Origin: Apostichopus japonicus
Lineage: Eukaryota; Echinodermata; Holothuroidea; Aspidochirotida; Stichopodidae
NCBI RefSeq assembly: GCF_037975245.1
Contig: NC_092565.1
Location: 11,836,499-11,900,498 of the forward strand
DNA: 64,000 bases
Reading direction: 5' to 3'
Position 1 is the stretch's first letter, and each line of letters starts with the position of its first letter. A program made the translations under genes and the position numbers. Under the pieces are notes generated by a model. That model was not told the DNA's origin, searched no databases, and was given only the letters and a program-made list of their open reading frames with translations. Positions 11,270-22,460 of the stretch are shown piece by piece.

Positions 11270-14200
11270 AGAGATCTGGATCTCGTTCGAGAATTCGAGA
11301 TCTCGTGGGGGCAGTCGGGAGGGGCATTCGAGTCGATCCGAGACTCGTGAAGGCTTTCAATATCTGTCGTGTGTGTATAAATGTCATGGTTGGACACTTG
11401 CGGGCCCTCTCGTAGGGTCGGCCGTCGTTTCTTCGCGACCATGTGTTGCAACTCGGCGCTCTCACGGGGTTCATCCACTCCCCCCGTGAGCAGAGGTGTC
11501 CCTCCGTGCACACGTATATATCAACGTTCAGATATGAAGCTTTCGCGGACGGGAGTCCACCCGAGACTCGAAAAGGCTCCTTGCCTGTGGTGCGTAAATA
11601 TTTTTGCACGTCTAGACTCTTGCTGGCCTTCTCGGTAGGGTCAGCCGTCGTTTCATCGCGACCATGTGTTGCAACTCGGCGCTCAGAACGGGGGTTTTCA
11701 CCCACTCGCCCCGTGAGCAGAAGATTCTTTCGTGCATATTATCTACAAACCCAGATATTGAGCTTTTTCATCCGCAGAACCCCCGGTGGAGAAGAGAGAA
11801 GAGAGAGAAGAGAGAGAGAGGAGAGATGAAAGGGAGAAGAGAGAAGGCTTCTCGCGTTGCTTGGTGGGGATGGCACGAGTGTCATGCGACCTGGCGGAGG
11901 GTAGAGCGGCAGGCCGAAGGCGACGGCAGGCCGGCCCGATTCACCCGCAGAGATCTGGATCTCGTTCGAGAATTCGAGATCTCGTGGGGGGCAGTCGGGA
12001 GGGGCAGTCGATCAGAGAGAAAGGAGAAGGGAGAGATGAGAGATGAGAGAGAAAGGAGAAGGGAGAAGAGAGAAGGCTTCTCGCGTTGTTCGGTGGATGG
12101 CACAAGTGTCATGAGAGAAAGGAGAAGGGAGAGATGAGAGATGAGAGAGAAAGGAGAAGGGAGAAGAGAGTAGGCTTCTCGCGTTGCTTGGTGGATGGCA
12201 CGAGTGTCATGCGACCTGGCAGAGTGGCGGGTCGAAGGCGACGGCAGGCCGGCCCGATGCATCTGCAAGATCTGACCCTCGTTCGAGATTTTGAGATCTC
12301 TTTAGTGTAGCGGGTATTGGCTTAAGTGTGTGATCCAATGGTCAGAACGAGTGGGCAGAGTGAATCGGATTCTTTATATGAGGGGGGTTGTAGAGTCGAT
12401 CCAAGACTCGAGAAGGCTTTTCATATCTGTCGTGGGTGTATAAATGTCATGGTTGGACACTTGCGGGCCCTCTCGTAGGGTCGGCCGTCGTTTCTTCGCG
12501 ACCATGTGTTGCAACTCGGCGCTCTCACGGGGTTCATCCACTCCCCCCGTGAGCAGAGGTGTCCCTCCGTGCACACGTATATATCAACGTTCAAATATGA
12601 AGCTTTCGCGGACGGGAGTCCACCCGAGACTCGAAAAGGCTCCTTGCCTGTGGTGCGTAAATATTTTTGCACGTCTAGACTCTTGCTGGCCTTCTCGGTA
12701 GGGTCAGCCGTCGTTTCATCGCGACCATGTGTTGCAACTCGGCGCTCAGAGCGGGGGTTTTCACCCACTCGCCCCGTGAGCAGAAGGTTCTTTCGTGCAT
12801 ATTATCTACAAACCCAGATATTGAGCTTTTTCATCCGCAGAACCCCCGGTGGAGAAGAGAGAGAAGAGAGAGAAGAGAGAGAGAGGAGAGATGAAAGGGA
12901 GAAGAGAGAAGGCTTCTCGCGTTGCTTGGTGGATGGCACGAGTGTCATGCGACCTGGCGGAGGGTAGAGCGGCAGGCCGAAGGCGACGGCAGGCCGGCCC
13001 GATTCACCCGCAGAGATCTGGATCTCGTTCGAGAATTCGAGATCTCGTGGGGGCAGTCGGGAGGGGCATTCGAGTCGATCCGAGACTCGTGAAGGCTTTC
13101 AATATCTGTCGTGTGTGTATAAATGTCATGGTTGGACACTTGCGGGCCCTCTCGTAGGGTCGGCCGTCGTTTCTTCGCGACCATGTGTTGCAACTCGGCG
13201 CTCTCACGGGGTTCATCCACTCCCCCCGTGAGCAGAGGTGTCCCTCCGTGCACACGTATATATCAACGTTCAGATATGAAGCTTTCGCGGACGGGAGTCC
13301 ACCCGAGACTCGAAAAGGCTCCTTGCCTGTGGTGCGTAAATATTTTTGCACGTCTAGACTCTTGCTGGCCTTCTCGGTAGGGTCAGCCGTCGTTTCATCG
13401 CGACCATGTGTTGCAACTCGGCGCTCAGAACGGGGGTTTTCACCCACTCGCCCCGTGAGCAGAAGATTCTTTCGTGCATATTATCTACAAACCCAGATAT
13501 TGAGCTTTTTCATCCGCAGAACCCCCGGTGGAGAAGAGAGAGAAGAGAGAGAGAGGAGAGATGAAAGGGAGAAGAGAGAAGGCTTCTCGCGTTGCTTGGT
13601 GGGGATGGCACGAGTGTCATGCGACCTGGCGGAGGGTAGAGCGGCAGGCCGAAGGCGACGGCAGGCCGGCCCGATTCACCCGCAGAGATCTGGATCTCGT
13701 TCGAGAATTCGAGATCTCGTGGGGGGCAGTCGGGAGGGGCAGTCGATCAGAGAGAAAGGAGAAGGGAGAGATGAGAGATGAGAGATGGGAGAGGGGAGAA
13801 GGGAGAAGAGAGAAGGCTTCTCGCGTTGTTCGGTGGATGGCACAAGTGTCATGAGAGAAAGGAGAAGGGAGAGATGAGAGATGAGAGAGAAAGGAGAAGG
13901 GAGAAGAGAGTAGGCTTCTCGCGTTGCTTGGTGGATGGCACGAGTGTCATGCGACCTGGCAGAGTGGCGGGTCGAAGGCGACGGCAGGCCGGCCCGATGC
14001 ATCTGCAAGATCTGACCCTCGTTCGAGATTTTGAGATCTCTTTAGTGTAGCGGGTATTGGCTTAAGTGTGTGATCCAATGGTCAGAACGAGTGGGCAGAG
14101 TGAATCGGATTCTTTATATGAGGGGGGTTGTAGAGTCGATCCAAGACTCGAGAAGGCTTTTCATATCTGTCGTGGGTGTATAAATGTCATGGTTGGACAC

Positions 14201-16340
14201 TTGCGGGCCCTCTCGTAGGGTCGGCCGTCGTTTCTTCGCGACCATGTGTTGCAACTCGGCGCTCTCACGGGGTTCATCCACTCCCCCCGTGAGCAGAGGT
14301 GTCCCTCCGTGCACACGTATATATCAACGTTCAAATATGAAGCTTTCGCGGACGGGAGTCCACCCGAGACTCGAAAAGGCTCCTTGCCTGTGGTGCGTAA
14401 ATATTTTTGCACGTCTAGACTCTTGCTGGCCTTCTCGGTAGGGTCAGCCGTCGTTTCATCGCGACCATGTGTTGCAACTCGGCGCTCAGAGCGGGGGTTT
14501 TCACCCACTCGCCCCGTGAGCAGAAGGTTCTTTCGTGCATATTATCTACAAACCCAGATATTGAGCTTTTTCATCCGCAGAACCCCCGGTGGAGAGAGAG
14601 AGAAGAGATAGAGAGAAGAGATGAAAGGGAGAAGAGAGAAGGCTTCTCGCGTTGCTTGGTGGATGGCACGAGTGTCATGCGACCTGGCGGAGGGTAGAGC
14701 GGCAGGCCGAAGGCGACGGCAGGCCGGCCCGATTCACCCGCAGAGATCTGGATCTCGTTCGAGAATTCGAGATCTCGTGGGGGCAGTCGGGAGGGGCATT
14801 CGAGTCGATCCGAGACTCGTGAAGGCTTTCAATATCTGTCGTGTGTGTATAAATGTCATGGTTGGACACTTGCGGGCCCTCTCGTAGGGTCGGCCGTCGT
14901 TTCTTCGCGACCATGTGTTGCAACTCGGCGCTCTCACGGGGTTCATCCACTCCCCCCGTGAGCAGAGGTGTCCCTCCGTGCACACGTATATATCAACGTT
15001 CAGATATGAAGCTTTCGCGGACGGGAGTCCACCCGAGACTCGAAAAGGCTCCTTGCCTGTGGTGCGTTAATATTTTTGCACGTCTAGACTCTTGCTGGCC
15101 TTCTCGGTAGGGTCAGCCGTCGTTTCATCGCGACCATGTGTTGCAACTCGGCGCTCAGAACGGGGGTTTTCACCCACTCGCCCCGTGAGCAGAAGATTCT
15201 TTCGTGCATATTATCTACAAACCCAGATATTGAGCTTTTTCATCCGCAGAACCCCCGGTGGAGAAGAGAGAGAAGAGAGAGAGAGGAGAGATGAAAGGGA
15301 GAAGAGAGAAGGCTTCTCGCGTTGCTTGGTGGGGATGGCACGAGTGTCATGCGACCTGGCGGAGGGTAGAGCGGCAGGCCGAAGGCGACGGCAGGCCGGC
15401 CCGATTCACCCGCAGAGATCTGGATCTCGTTCGAGAATTCGAGATCTCGTGGGGGGCAGTCGGGAGGGGCAGTCGATCAGAGAGAAAGGAGAAGGGAGAG
15501 ATGAGAGATGAGAGATGGGAGAGGGGAGAAGGGAGAAGAGAGAAGGCTTCTCGCGTTGTTCGGTGGATGGCACAAGTGTCATGAGAGAAAGGAGAAGGGA
15601 GAGATGAGAGATGAGAGAGAAAGGAGAAGGGAGAAGAGAGTAGGCTTCTCGCGTTGCTTGGTGGATGGCACGAGTGTCATGCGACCTGGCAGAGTGGCGG
15701 GTCGAAGGCGACGGCAGGCCGGCCCGATGCATCTGCAAGATCTGACCCTCGTTCGAGATTTTGAGATCTCTTTAGTGTAGCGGGTATTGGCTTAAGTGTG
15801 TGATCCAATGGTCAGAACGAGTGGGCAGAGTGAATCGGATTCTTTATATGAGGGGGGTTGTAGAGTCGATCCAAGACTCGAGAAGGCTTTTCATATCTGT
15901 CGTGGGTGTATAAATGTCATGGTTGGACACTTGCGGGCCCTCTCGTAGGGTCGGCCGTCGTTTCTTCGCGACCATGTGTTGCAACTCGGCGCTCTCACGG
16001 GGTTCATCCACTCCCCCCGTGAGCAGAGGTGTCCCTCCGTGCACACGTATATATCAACGTTCAAATATGAAGCTTTCGCGGACGGGAGTCCACCCGAGAC
16101 TCGAAAAGGCTCCTTGCCTGTGGTGCGTAAATATTTTTGCACGTCTAGACTCTTGCTGGCCTTCTCGGTAGGGTCAGCCGTCGTTTCATCGCGACCATGT
16201 GTTGCAACTCGGCGCTCAGAGCGGGGGTTTTCACCCACTCGCCCCGTGAGCAGAAGGTTCTTTCGTGCATATTATCTACAAACCCAGATATTGAGCTTTT
16301 TCATCCGCAGAACCCCCGGTGGAGAGAGAGAGAAGAGATA
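11270..16340 (+). repeat. ~1.73-kb higher-order repeat, about three copies
   Basis: The variant TTGGTGGGGATGGCACG occurs at 11,861, 13,596 and 15,326, offsets of 1,735 and 1,730. The variant CGTTCAAATATGAAG recurs at matching offsets (near 12,588, 14,328 and 16,058). The units carry the same order of modules and short (6-7 base) poly-C tracts, unlike the longer tracts elsewhere. Confidence 0.8.
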
Positions 16341-16658
16341 GAGAGAAGAGAAGAGAGGAGAGATGAAAGGGAGAAGAGAGATGATAGAGAAGGGAGAAGA
16401 GAGAAGGCTTCTCGCGTTGCTTGGTGATTGGCACGAGTGTCATGCGACCGGGCGGAGGGCAGAGTCGCAGGCCGAAGGCCGAAGGCGACGGCAGGCCGGC
16501 CCGATTCACCCACAGAGATCATCGGTCTCGTTCGAAGTTTCGAGATCTCGTGGGGGGTAGTCGGGTGGGGTAGTCGAGTCGATCCGATACTCGAGAAGGC
16601 CTTCAATATCTGTCGTACGTGTATAAATGTCATGGTTGGACTCGTGCAAGATATATCC

Positions 16659-16700
16659 GGGAGCAACCCCGACACTCCTCTGAAAATACGGGTTGCTCCC
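16659..16700 (+). repeat. 11-bp-stem hairpin, copy 4 (upstream of ETS/18S copy 3)
   Basis: Same hairpin and flanks as copy 3, again about 500 bp upstream of an 18S start. Confidence 0.75.
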
Positions 16701-16742
16701 AGGTGAGAAGGTCGATTGTGTGGTCGATGGCACGAGTGTCAT

Positions 16743-17196
16743 GCGACCGGGCGAGGGCCGAGTATTTAGCCGACGGTGACGGCAGGCCGCCCGATGGAGA
16801 AACGGTCAGATATCGAGCTTTCATAACGGGACCCGTTCGGGCTTGTTGCCGTTGCTGCGACCATGTGTTGCACTCGGCGCTCTGTACGGGCTTTTTCATC
16901 CAAGCAACGAATGCACGCTCGAGGCGTGCGATTGCTCTCCTCTATAACAGTGGACGAGCCGTCGCCCTCCCGCGTCGCTTCGAACCGGTCCCGTGTCCAA
17001 GGCGGGACCACTGCGACTCCTCTCGAAACGACCCAGTCGACTCGGGTAGAGATATACACCTCGAGAATCCCTTCGGGCGGTTCTTCGATCACTGTACCGT
17101 AATAGCACGGCATCGAAGGTTGAGGATTGAGAGAGAAAGGGGAGTGCGAGAGCGACTCCAGGATGGCGAACGGCCTAGCCCGGTTCCGTCGACCGT
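16743..17196 (+). other. 5' ETS-like leader upstream of 18S copy 3
   Basis: Near-identical to the leader at 6.87-7.32 kb, with only a few visible differences (for example CATAACGGG for CATCACGGG, and one G fewer before CCTAGCCCGG). The high identity over a ~10-kb spacing points to recent unit-scale duplication or homogenisation. Confidence 0.6.
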
Positions 17197-17372
17197 TACC
17201 TGGTTGATCCTGCCAGTAGTCATATGCTTGTCTCGAAGATTAAGCAATGCACGGCTAAGTACAATCCTGAACATACAAGAGAAACTGCAGATGGCTAATT
17301 AGATCAGTTATGGTTTATTGGAGAAAGTCTTATACCATGGATAACTGTGGTAATTCTAGAGCTTATACTAAT
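17197..17372 (+). pseudogene. truncated 18S rRNA 5' end, copy 3
   Basis: A third 176-bp copy of the 18S 5' end, identical in extent to copy 2 and ending at the same base before the GA-rich linker. It has a private change (GGCTAATTAG for GGCTCATTAG). The ETS-like leader upstream is nearly identical to that of copy 2. Confidence 0.9.
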
Positions 17373-19796
17373 GAGAGAGAAAGGAAAAGGGAGAAGAGAG
17401 AAGGCTTCTCGCGTTGCTTGGTGGATGGCACGAGTGTCATGCGACCGGGCGGAGGGCAGAGTCGTAGGCCGAAGGCGACGGCAGGCCGGCCCGATCCACC
17501 CGCAGAGATGAGAGAGAAAGTAGAATGGAGAGATGAAGAATGAGAGAGGAAGGAGAAGAGAGAAGGCTTCTCGCGTTGCTTGGTGGCTGGCACGAGTGTC
17601 ATGCGATCGGGCGGAGGGCAGAGCGGCAGGCCGAAGGCGACGGCAGGCCGGCCCGATTCACCCGCAGAGATCTGGATCTCGTTCGAGAATTCGAGATCTC
17701 GTGGGGGCAGTCGGGAGGGGCATTCGAGTCGATCCGAGACTCGTGAAGGCTTTCAATATCTGTCGTGTGTGTATAAATGTCATGGTTGGACACTTGCGGG
17801 CCCTCTCGTAGGGTCGGCCGTCGTTTCTTCGCGACCATGTGTTGCAACTCGGCGCTCTCACGGGGTTCATCCACTCCCCCCGTGAGCAGAGGTGTCCCTC
17901 CGTGCACACGTATATATCAACGTTCAGATATGAAGCTTTCGCGGACGGGAGTCCACCCGAGACTCGAAAAGGCTCCTTGCCTGTGGTGCGTAAATATTTT
18001 TGCACGTCTAGACTCTTGCTGGCCTTCTCGGTAGGGTCAGCCGTCGTTTCATCGCGACCATGTGTTGCAACTCGGCACTCAGAACGGGGGTTTTCACCCA
18101 CTCGCCCCGTGAGCAGAAGATTCTTTCGTGCATATTATCTACAAACCCAGATATTGAGCTTTTTCATCCGCAGAACCCCCGGTGGAGAAGAGAGAAGAGA
18201 GAGGAGAGATGAAAGGGAGAAGAGAGAAGGCTTCTCGCGTTGCTTGGTGGATGGCACGAGTGTCATGCGACCTGGCGGAGGGTAGAGCGGCAGGCCGAAG
18301 GCGACGGCAGGCCGGCCCGATTCACCCGCAGAGATCTGGATCTCGTTCGAGAATTCGAGATCTCGTGGGGGGCAGTCGGGAGGGGCAGTCGATCAGAGAG
18401 AAAGGAGAAGGGAGAGATGAGAGATCAGAGAGAAAGGAGAGGGGAGAAGGGAGAAGAGAGAAGGCTTCTCGCGTTGTTCGGTGGATGGCACAAGTGTCAT
18501 GAGAGAAAGGAGAAGGGAGAGATGAGAGATGAGAGAGAAAGGAGAAGGGAGAAGAGAGTAGGCTTCTCGCGTTGCTTGGTGGATGGCACGAGTGTCATGC
18601 GACCTGGCAGAGTGGCGGGTCGAAGGCGACGGCAGGCCGGCCCGATGCATCTGCAAGATCTGACCCTCGTTCGAGATTTTGAGATCTCTTTAGTGTAGCG
18701 GGTATTGGCTTAAGTGTGTGATCCAATGGTCAGAACGAGTGGGCAGAGTGAATCGGATTCTATATATGGAGGGGGGTTGTAGAGTCGATCCAAGACTCGA
18801 GAAGGCTTTTAATATCTGTCGTGGGTGTATAAATGTCATGGTTGGACACTTGCGGGCCCTCTCGTAGGGTCGGCCGTCGTTTCTTTGCGACCATGTGTTG
18901 CAACTCGGCGCTCTCACGGGGTTCCCTCACTCCCCACCCCCCCGTGAGCAGAGGTGTCCCTCCGTGCACACGTATATATCAACGTTCAGATATGAAGCTT
19001 TCGCGGACGGGAGTCCACCCGAGACTCGAAAAGGCTCCTTGCCTGTGGTGCGTAAATATTTTTGCACGTCTAGACTCTTGCTGGCCTTCTCGGTAGGGTC
19101 AGCCGTCGTTTCATCGCGACCATGTGTTGCAACTCGGCGCTCAGAGCGGGGGTTTTCACCCACTCGCCCCGTGAGCAGAAGGTTCTTTCGTGCATATTAT
19201 CTACAAACCCAGATATTGAGCTTTTTCATCCGCAAAAGAGTGTTGTTTGATGGATGGCACAAATGTCATGAGAGAAAGGAGAAAGGAGAAGGGAGAGATG
19301 CGACGGCAGAGAGATGAGAGAGAAAGGAGAAGGGAGAAGAGAGAAGACCTCTCGTGTTGTTTGGTGGATGGCACAAGTGTCATGAGAGAAAGGAAAAGGG
19401 CGGCAGTCGAAGGCGACGGCAGGCCGGCCCGATTCACCCGCAGAGATCTGGATCTCGTTCGAGAATTCGAGATCTCGTGGGGGCAGTCGGGAGGGGAAAT
19501 CGAGTCGATCCGAGATTCGTGAAGGCTTTCAATATCTGTCGTGTGTGTATAAATGTCATGGTTGGACTCTTGCGGGCCTCTCGTAGGGTCGGCCGTCGTT
19601 TCTTCGCGACCATGTGCTGCAACTCGGCGCTCTCACGGGGTTCATCCACTCCCCGCCCCCCCCCCCCCCGTGAGCAGAGGTGTCCCTCCGTGCCCTCCGG
19701 TAGGTGTCCTTCCGGTAGAACAAGTCCACCCGAATCTCGAAAAGGCTCCTTGCCTGTGGTGCGTAAATATTTTTTGGGCAGAAAAGGTAAGTTATT

Positions 19797-19945
19797 TATA
19801 ATAAAAAAAAAGGTCGTTATTCATAATTAGAAAAAAGGTCCGTTATTCATAATCGAAAAAAAGGTTTGTTATTCATAATGTAAAAAAATAGTTTGATTTT
19901 CATAATTCGCAAAAAGGTTTGTTTTTCATAATTTGCCCACAGGAG
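19797..19945 (+). repeat. short AT-rich minisatellite next to the array edge
   Basis: About five copies of a 25-33-base unit, roughly AAAAAGGTTTGTTATTCATAA, lie just after the last ribosomal-spacer module ends near 19,775. The rest of the stretch up to 20,131 holds no gene signal, apart from a G-rich run near 19,970. Confidence 0.7.
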
Positions 19946-20146
19946 AATTTTTCCATTACCTTTTTGGGGGAAGGGGGAGGAGGGGAGGGTTGCTCCGCCC
20001 TGCGGACCTTATGGACACTGATTTTTAATTGTGATTTAAATGGTGCACATGACAACTTATATACTGTAGCTCTATCAACATATGGCTGTATTGTAAGTGT
20101 CTATTGGAAAATGGTTTAACATTTAACTGTTTTGTTGCTAATGCAG

Positions 20147-20432
20147 ACGAAGATACCACCCAACTTCACACAAGCTGGCCTTACAGAAGCTGGCCTTGGT
20201 AATAAAAAGGTGTTGCTGTCCTCAAATGCAACCCCTCTGGAGGTGAGGACCTCATTATATGAGTCTTTTCCAAAACTGGAGAGAGCAGGAGGATTTGAAT
20301 GCCTGACAGGCAATGGCACCACAAAATGCCTGGTACCAATACCATTGCCGAGAGATGGATACAGTGCTACCAGTTTACATGCAGCAGCCAAGAAGGCCTA
20401 TCCAAAACAATATTAACTTGGATGTTCCACAT
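20147..20432 (+). pseudogene. G2E3-like exon with GLG...FPKL...GGFE block
   Basis: The acceptor TTGCTAATGCAG ends at 20,146 and the donor GTAAGC begins at 20,433. The main frame reads TKIPPNFTQAGLTEAGLGNK, then TPLEVRTSLYESFPKLERAG, then GGFECL and VPIPLPRDGY. The frame hits a stop right after KKAYPKQY. Another frame downstream reads IQNNINLDVPH up to the donor, which matches the usual YIRP.Q.DL end of this block. The exon is 286 bases, one base off a frame-preserving length. A one- or two-base indel near AAGGCCTATCC is therefore likely, from true decay or sequencing error. An ATG at 20,141 could be a start if no upstream exon exists. Confidence 0.6.
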
Positions 20433-21015
20433 GTAAGCATTAACCATACAATTTTCAATGTTCATGTTAATAAAATGCTCATACCATGATGCAGCAATCA
20501 TTGAATGTGTACCTCACAACTTGTTCCATTTGAAAGAATACCAGATATTCTTCCTCACTTGTGTTGTGTAATAAAATTTGAAGCTATAATTTGGGTTTTT
20601 AAAATATCCTTGCATATGTGCATAATACCCGCTGGAAGCAGTACCTGTGTGAATTGCTTCATATTAATTATTTATGCTATTGGATAGTTTAGAGCCATAA
20701 CAATTAATGAACCCTTAGGATTAGTCAAGTTGGCAATTCAAATTGTGAACTGAAAGCAAAATGATTGCGACAATTACTTGTTGCAGGGCTATGATTATTA
20801 TTAAAACGTGAAAATTGTAGAATTAATCAACTTTAGTTACTCGCACATTGAATACTTTGGAAGAAACCAAAATGTTTTCTGACGATGGCAATCTTACATG
20901 AAGTATGCTTGATATGTTTGGTCAACTTGTGTATCAAACCAAATGTCAGATGGTAATGTTAAGGTCTACAGTACGACCAAAACAGAGTGTGAGTAACTCT
21001 AGTTTTGACTTTCAG

Positions 21016-21290
21016 AAACGTCTCATGAACCCCCTGAGATGGACCCACACAAACCCTGTTGGTTCACACACCCCAGTGATCTACACTGTAAGTCACGTGT
21101 ATTGATATCCCGTGTCATCAGAGGAGTGCTTCCGAAAAGCAAGCTCTTTATGTAATTCAGTTTGAGTTTTTTTACTTTATTATAGGCTGGATCTTCATCT
21201 TCTAACCCACTGGTGGACTTGAGGGAAAAATGTAAAAGTTGCAATTCAGACGTGCCACAAACTTTGCTTCGACAACATGTTAAGACATGT
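21016..21290 (+). pseudogene. G2E3-like exons 21,016-21,087 and 21,186-21,290 with C2HC finger
   Basis: Two short frame-0 exons. The first (72 bases, acceptor TTTCAG, donor GTAAGT) gives KRLMNPLRWTHTNPVG and ends in PVIYT. The second (105 bases, acceptor TTATTATAG, donor GTGAGT) gives EKCKSCNSDVPQ then LLRQHVKTC, a Cys-x2-Cys ... His-x3-Cys zinc-binding pattern like the UBZ-type fingers found before the HECT domain in fish and invertebrate G2E3-like proteins. It is likely a ubiquitin- or protein-binding finger, and part of the damaged gene described above. Confidence 0.6.
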
Positions 21291-22394
21291 GTGAGTAGAC
21301 GACAACTGAGGTAATTGTTGGTTTCAATAACAATCGTAACCATATTGCATTCAGGATGGCGTATATTTGCGTGTGGATTGGTTTGTGACGTCCAGCTTGT
21401 GAACACGATATCTCAAGTAGGGAAGGTGGGACTAATTTCATATTTGTTGTGTGGAAGAACCACAACAATTAAGAAGACTGTCTTTCGGGGTCACCAGGAG
21501 TAACATTGTAAAAACATTGTAATCAAGAAGGGAAGCTTGTGCATACCTTATATTTAGTGTGTAGAAGTACCACATTGAGTACAAAAAGCCTATACTGCTT
21601 GGTTGAGGTCAAAGGTCATATGGGGACAACAGGTCAAATCATGAAAGCCTTGTAAACATGATATTGCATGGTTTGTAGATGTACCATGTCAAATTTAAGG
21701 AGCCTATTATTGCTTTTGGTGGAGGTCATTTGAAGTCAACTTATGCCATACATTTATATGCTCCCCTCTTACACCTCTCTCTACACTACCACACCTTCCT
21801 AAACATATTTGGTTTGTAATTGTACCACATTGAATACAAGAACCCTAAGTTGTGGGCAGAGGTCAATGGTCATTTCAGGACAGTCTGTGTCATATTGAAT
21901 TTATTGTGCTGCATCACACTGCTTTTCATATATGTCAGATTCATACATATATGTCAGATTCATGAAGAAAACTGCTCATTTGAAACCACAATGCAGTTTT
22001 CAATTCTTGTTTTCCTTTTGACACACTACAGTATTACTCGGATGAAAAATAAGGTAAATTTTGATATTGCTGTGTTAGCACATTTCAAAATTTGTAACAA
22101 TTTTAGTTTATATCCAGTGAACATTGAGTGCATGTGGCATAACCAACATGTTTACAAAACAAAATTTTGTGATTCGAACCTTGCCGTAAGTGTATCATAA
22201 AGAAATAAATCAACACTTGATAAGAAAAGGTTACTTGCTTATTCAGTGATAGTGAAATAGTTAATGTTTATCGATTACAAACACATACTACAAACTATAT
22301 CCTTGTGCACCAAATTGCACTATTACTTGTCTGCATTCAGAATATTTTACATGCAACTGTATGGATGTTTCCATATTCCACCACTAGGATGCAG

Positions 22395-22460
22395 GACATT
22401 ACAGATACAACCAGCACCATCCCTGTTATTTCAGATGACTCTGACAGTGACTTTCCTGAG
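22395..22460 (+). pseudogene. G2E3-like acidic exon with SUMO-interaction-like motif
   Basis: A 66-base frame-0 exon between GGATGCAG and GTACAT reads DITDTTSTIPVISDDSDSDF and ends in PE. A hydrophobic core (I-P-V-I) followed by a serine/aspartate run is the classical SUMO-interaction motif layout. A possible 18-base mini-exon (LNEEKK, 22,588-22,605) follows between TTTCCAG and GTATTG, with low confidence. Confidence 0.5.

Larger units (their letters stand above)
1..19775 (+). repeat. rDNA-derived satellite/IGS-like array
   Basis: The whole stretch is built from a few subrepeat types in the same orientation. (a) GA-rich linkers made of GAGAGAAAGGAGAAGGGAGA-like words. (b) A GC-rich block with GGCAGGCCGAAGGCGACGGC, followed by the palindromic run TCTCGTTCGAGAATTCGAGA. 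(c) Modules with TATAAATGTCATGGTTGGAC followed by GGGCCCTCTCGTAGGGTCGG. (d) Sister modules with GCGTAAATATTTTTGCACG. (e) Modules ending CGCAGAACCCCCGGTGG. Modules c and d share the tail CGCGACCATGTGTTGCAACT, so they descend from one ancestor, and the ETS-like leader at 6.9-7.3 kb contains the same tail. Three truncated 18S 5' ends lie in the array. Open frames occur in all phases and are repeat shadows, so I call no protein. This is either a divergent ribosomal intergenic spacer cluster or an rDNA-derived satellite outside the functional rDNA. The lack of any complete rRNA gene favours the second. Confidence 0.88.

Noticed and set aside
50-19830. Dozens of open frames of 60-300 codons rich in Arg, Glu and Pro
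   Set aside because: They occur in all frames of both strands, repeat with the DNA modules and have no domain or codon bias. They are shadows of the ribosomal-spacer array.
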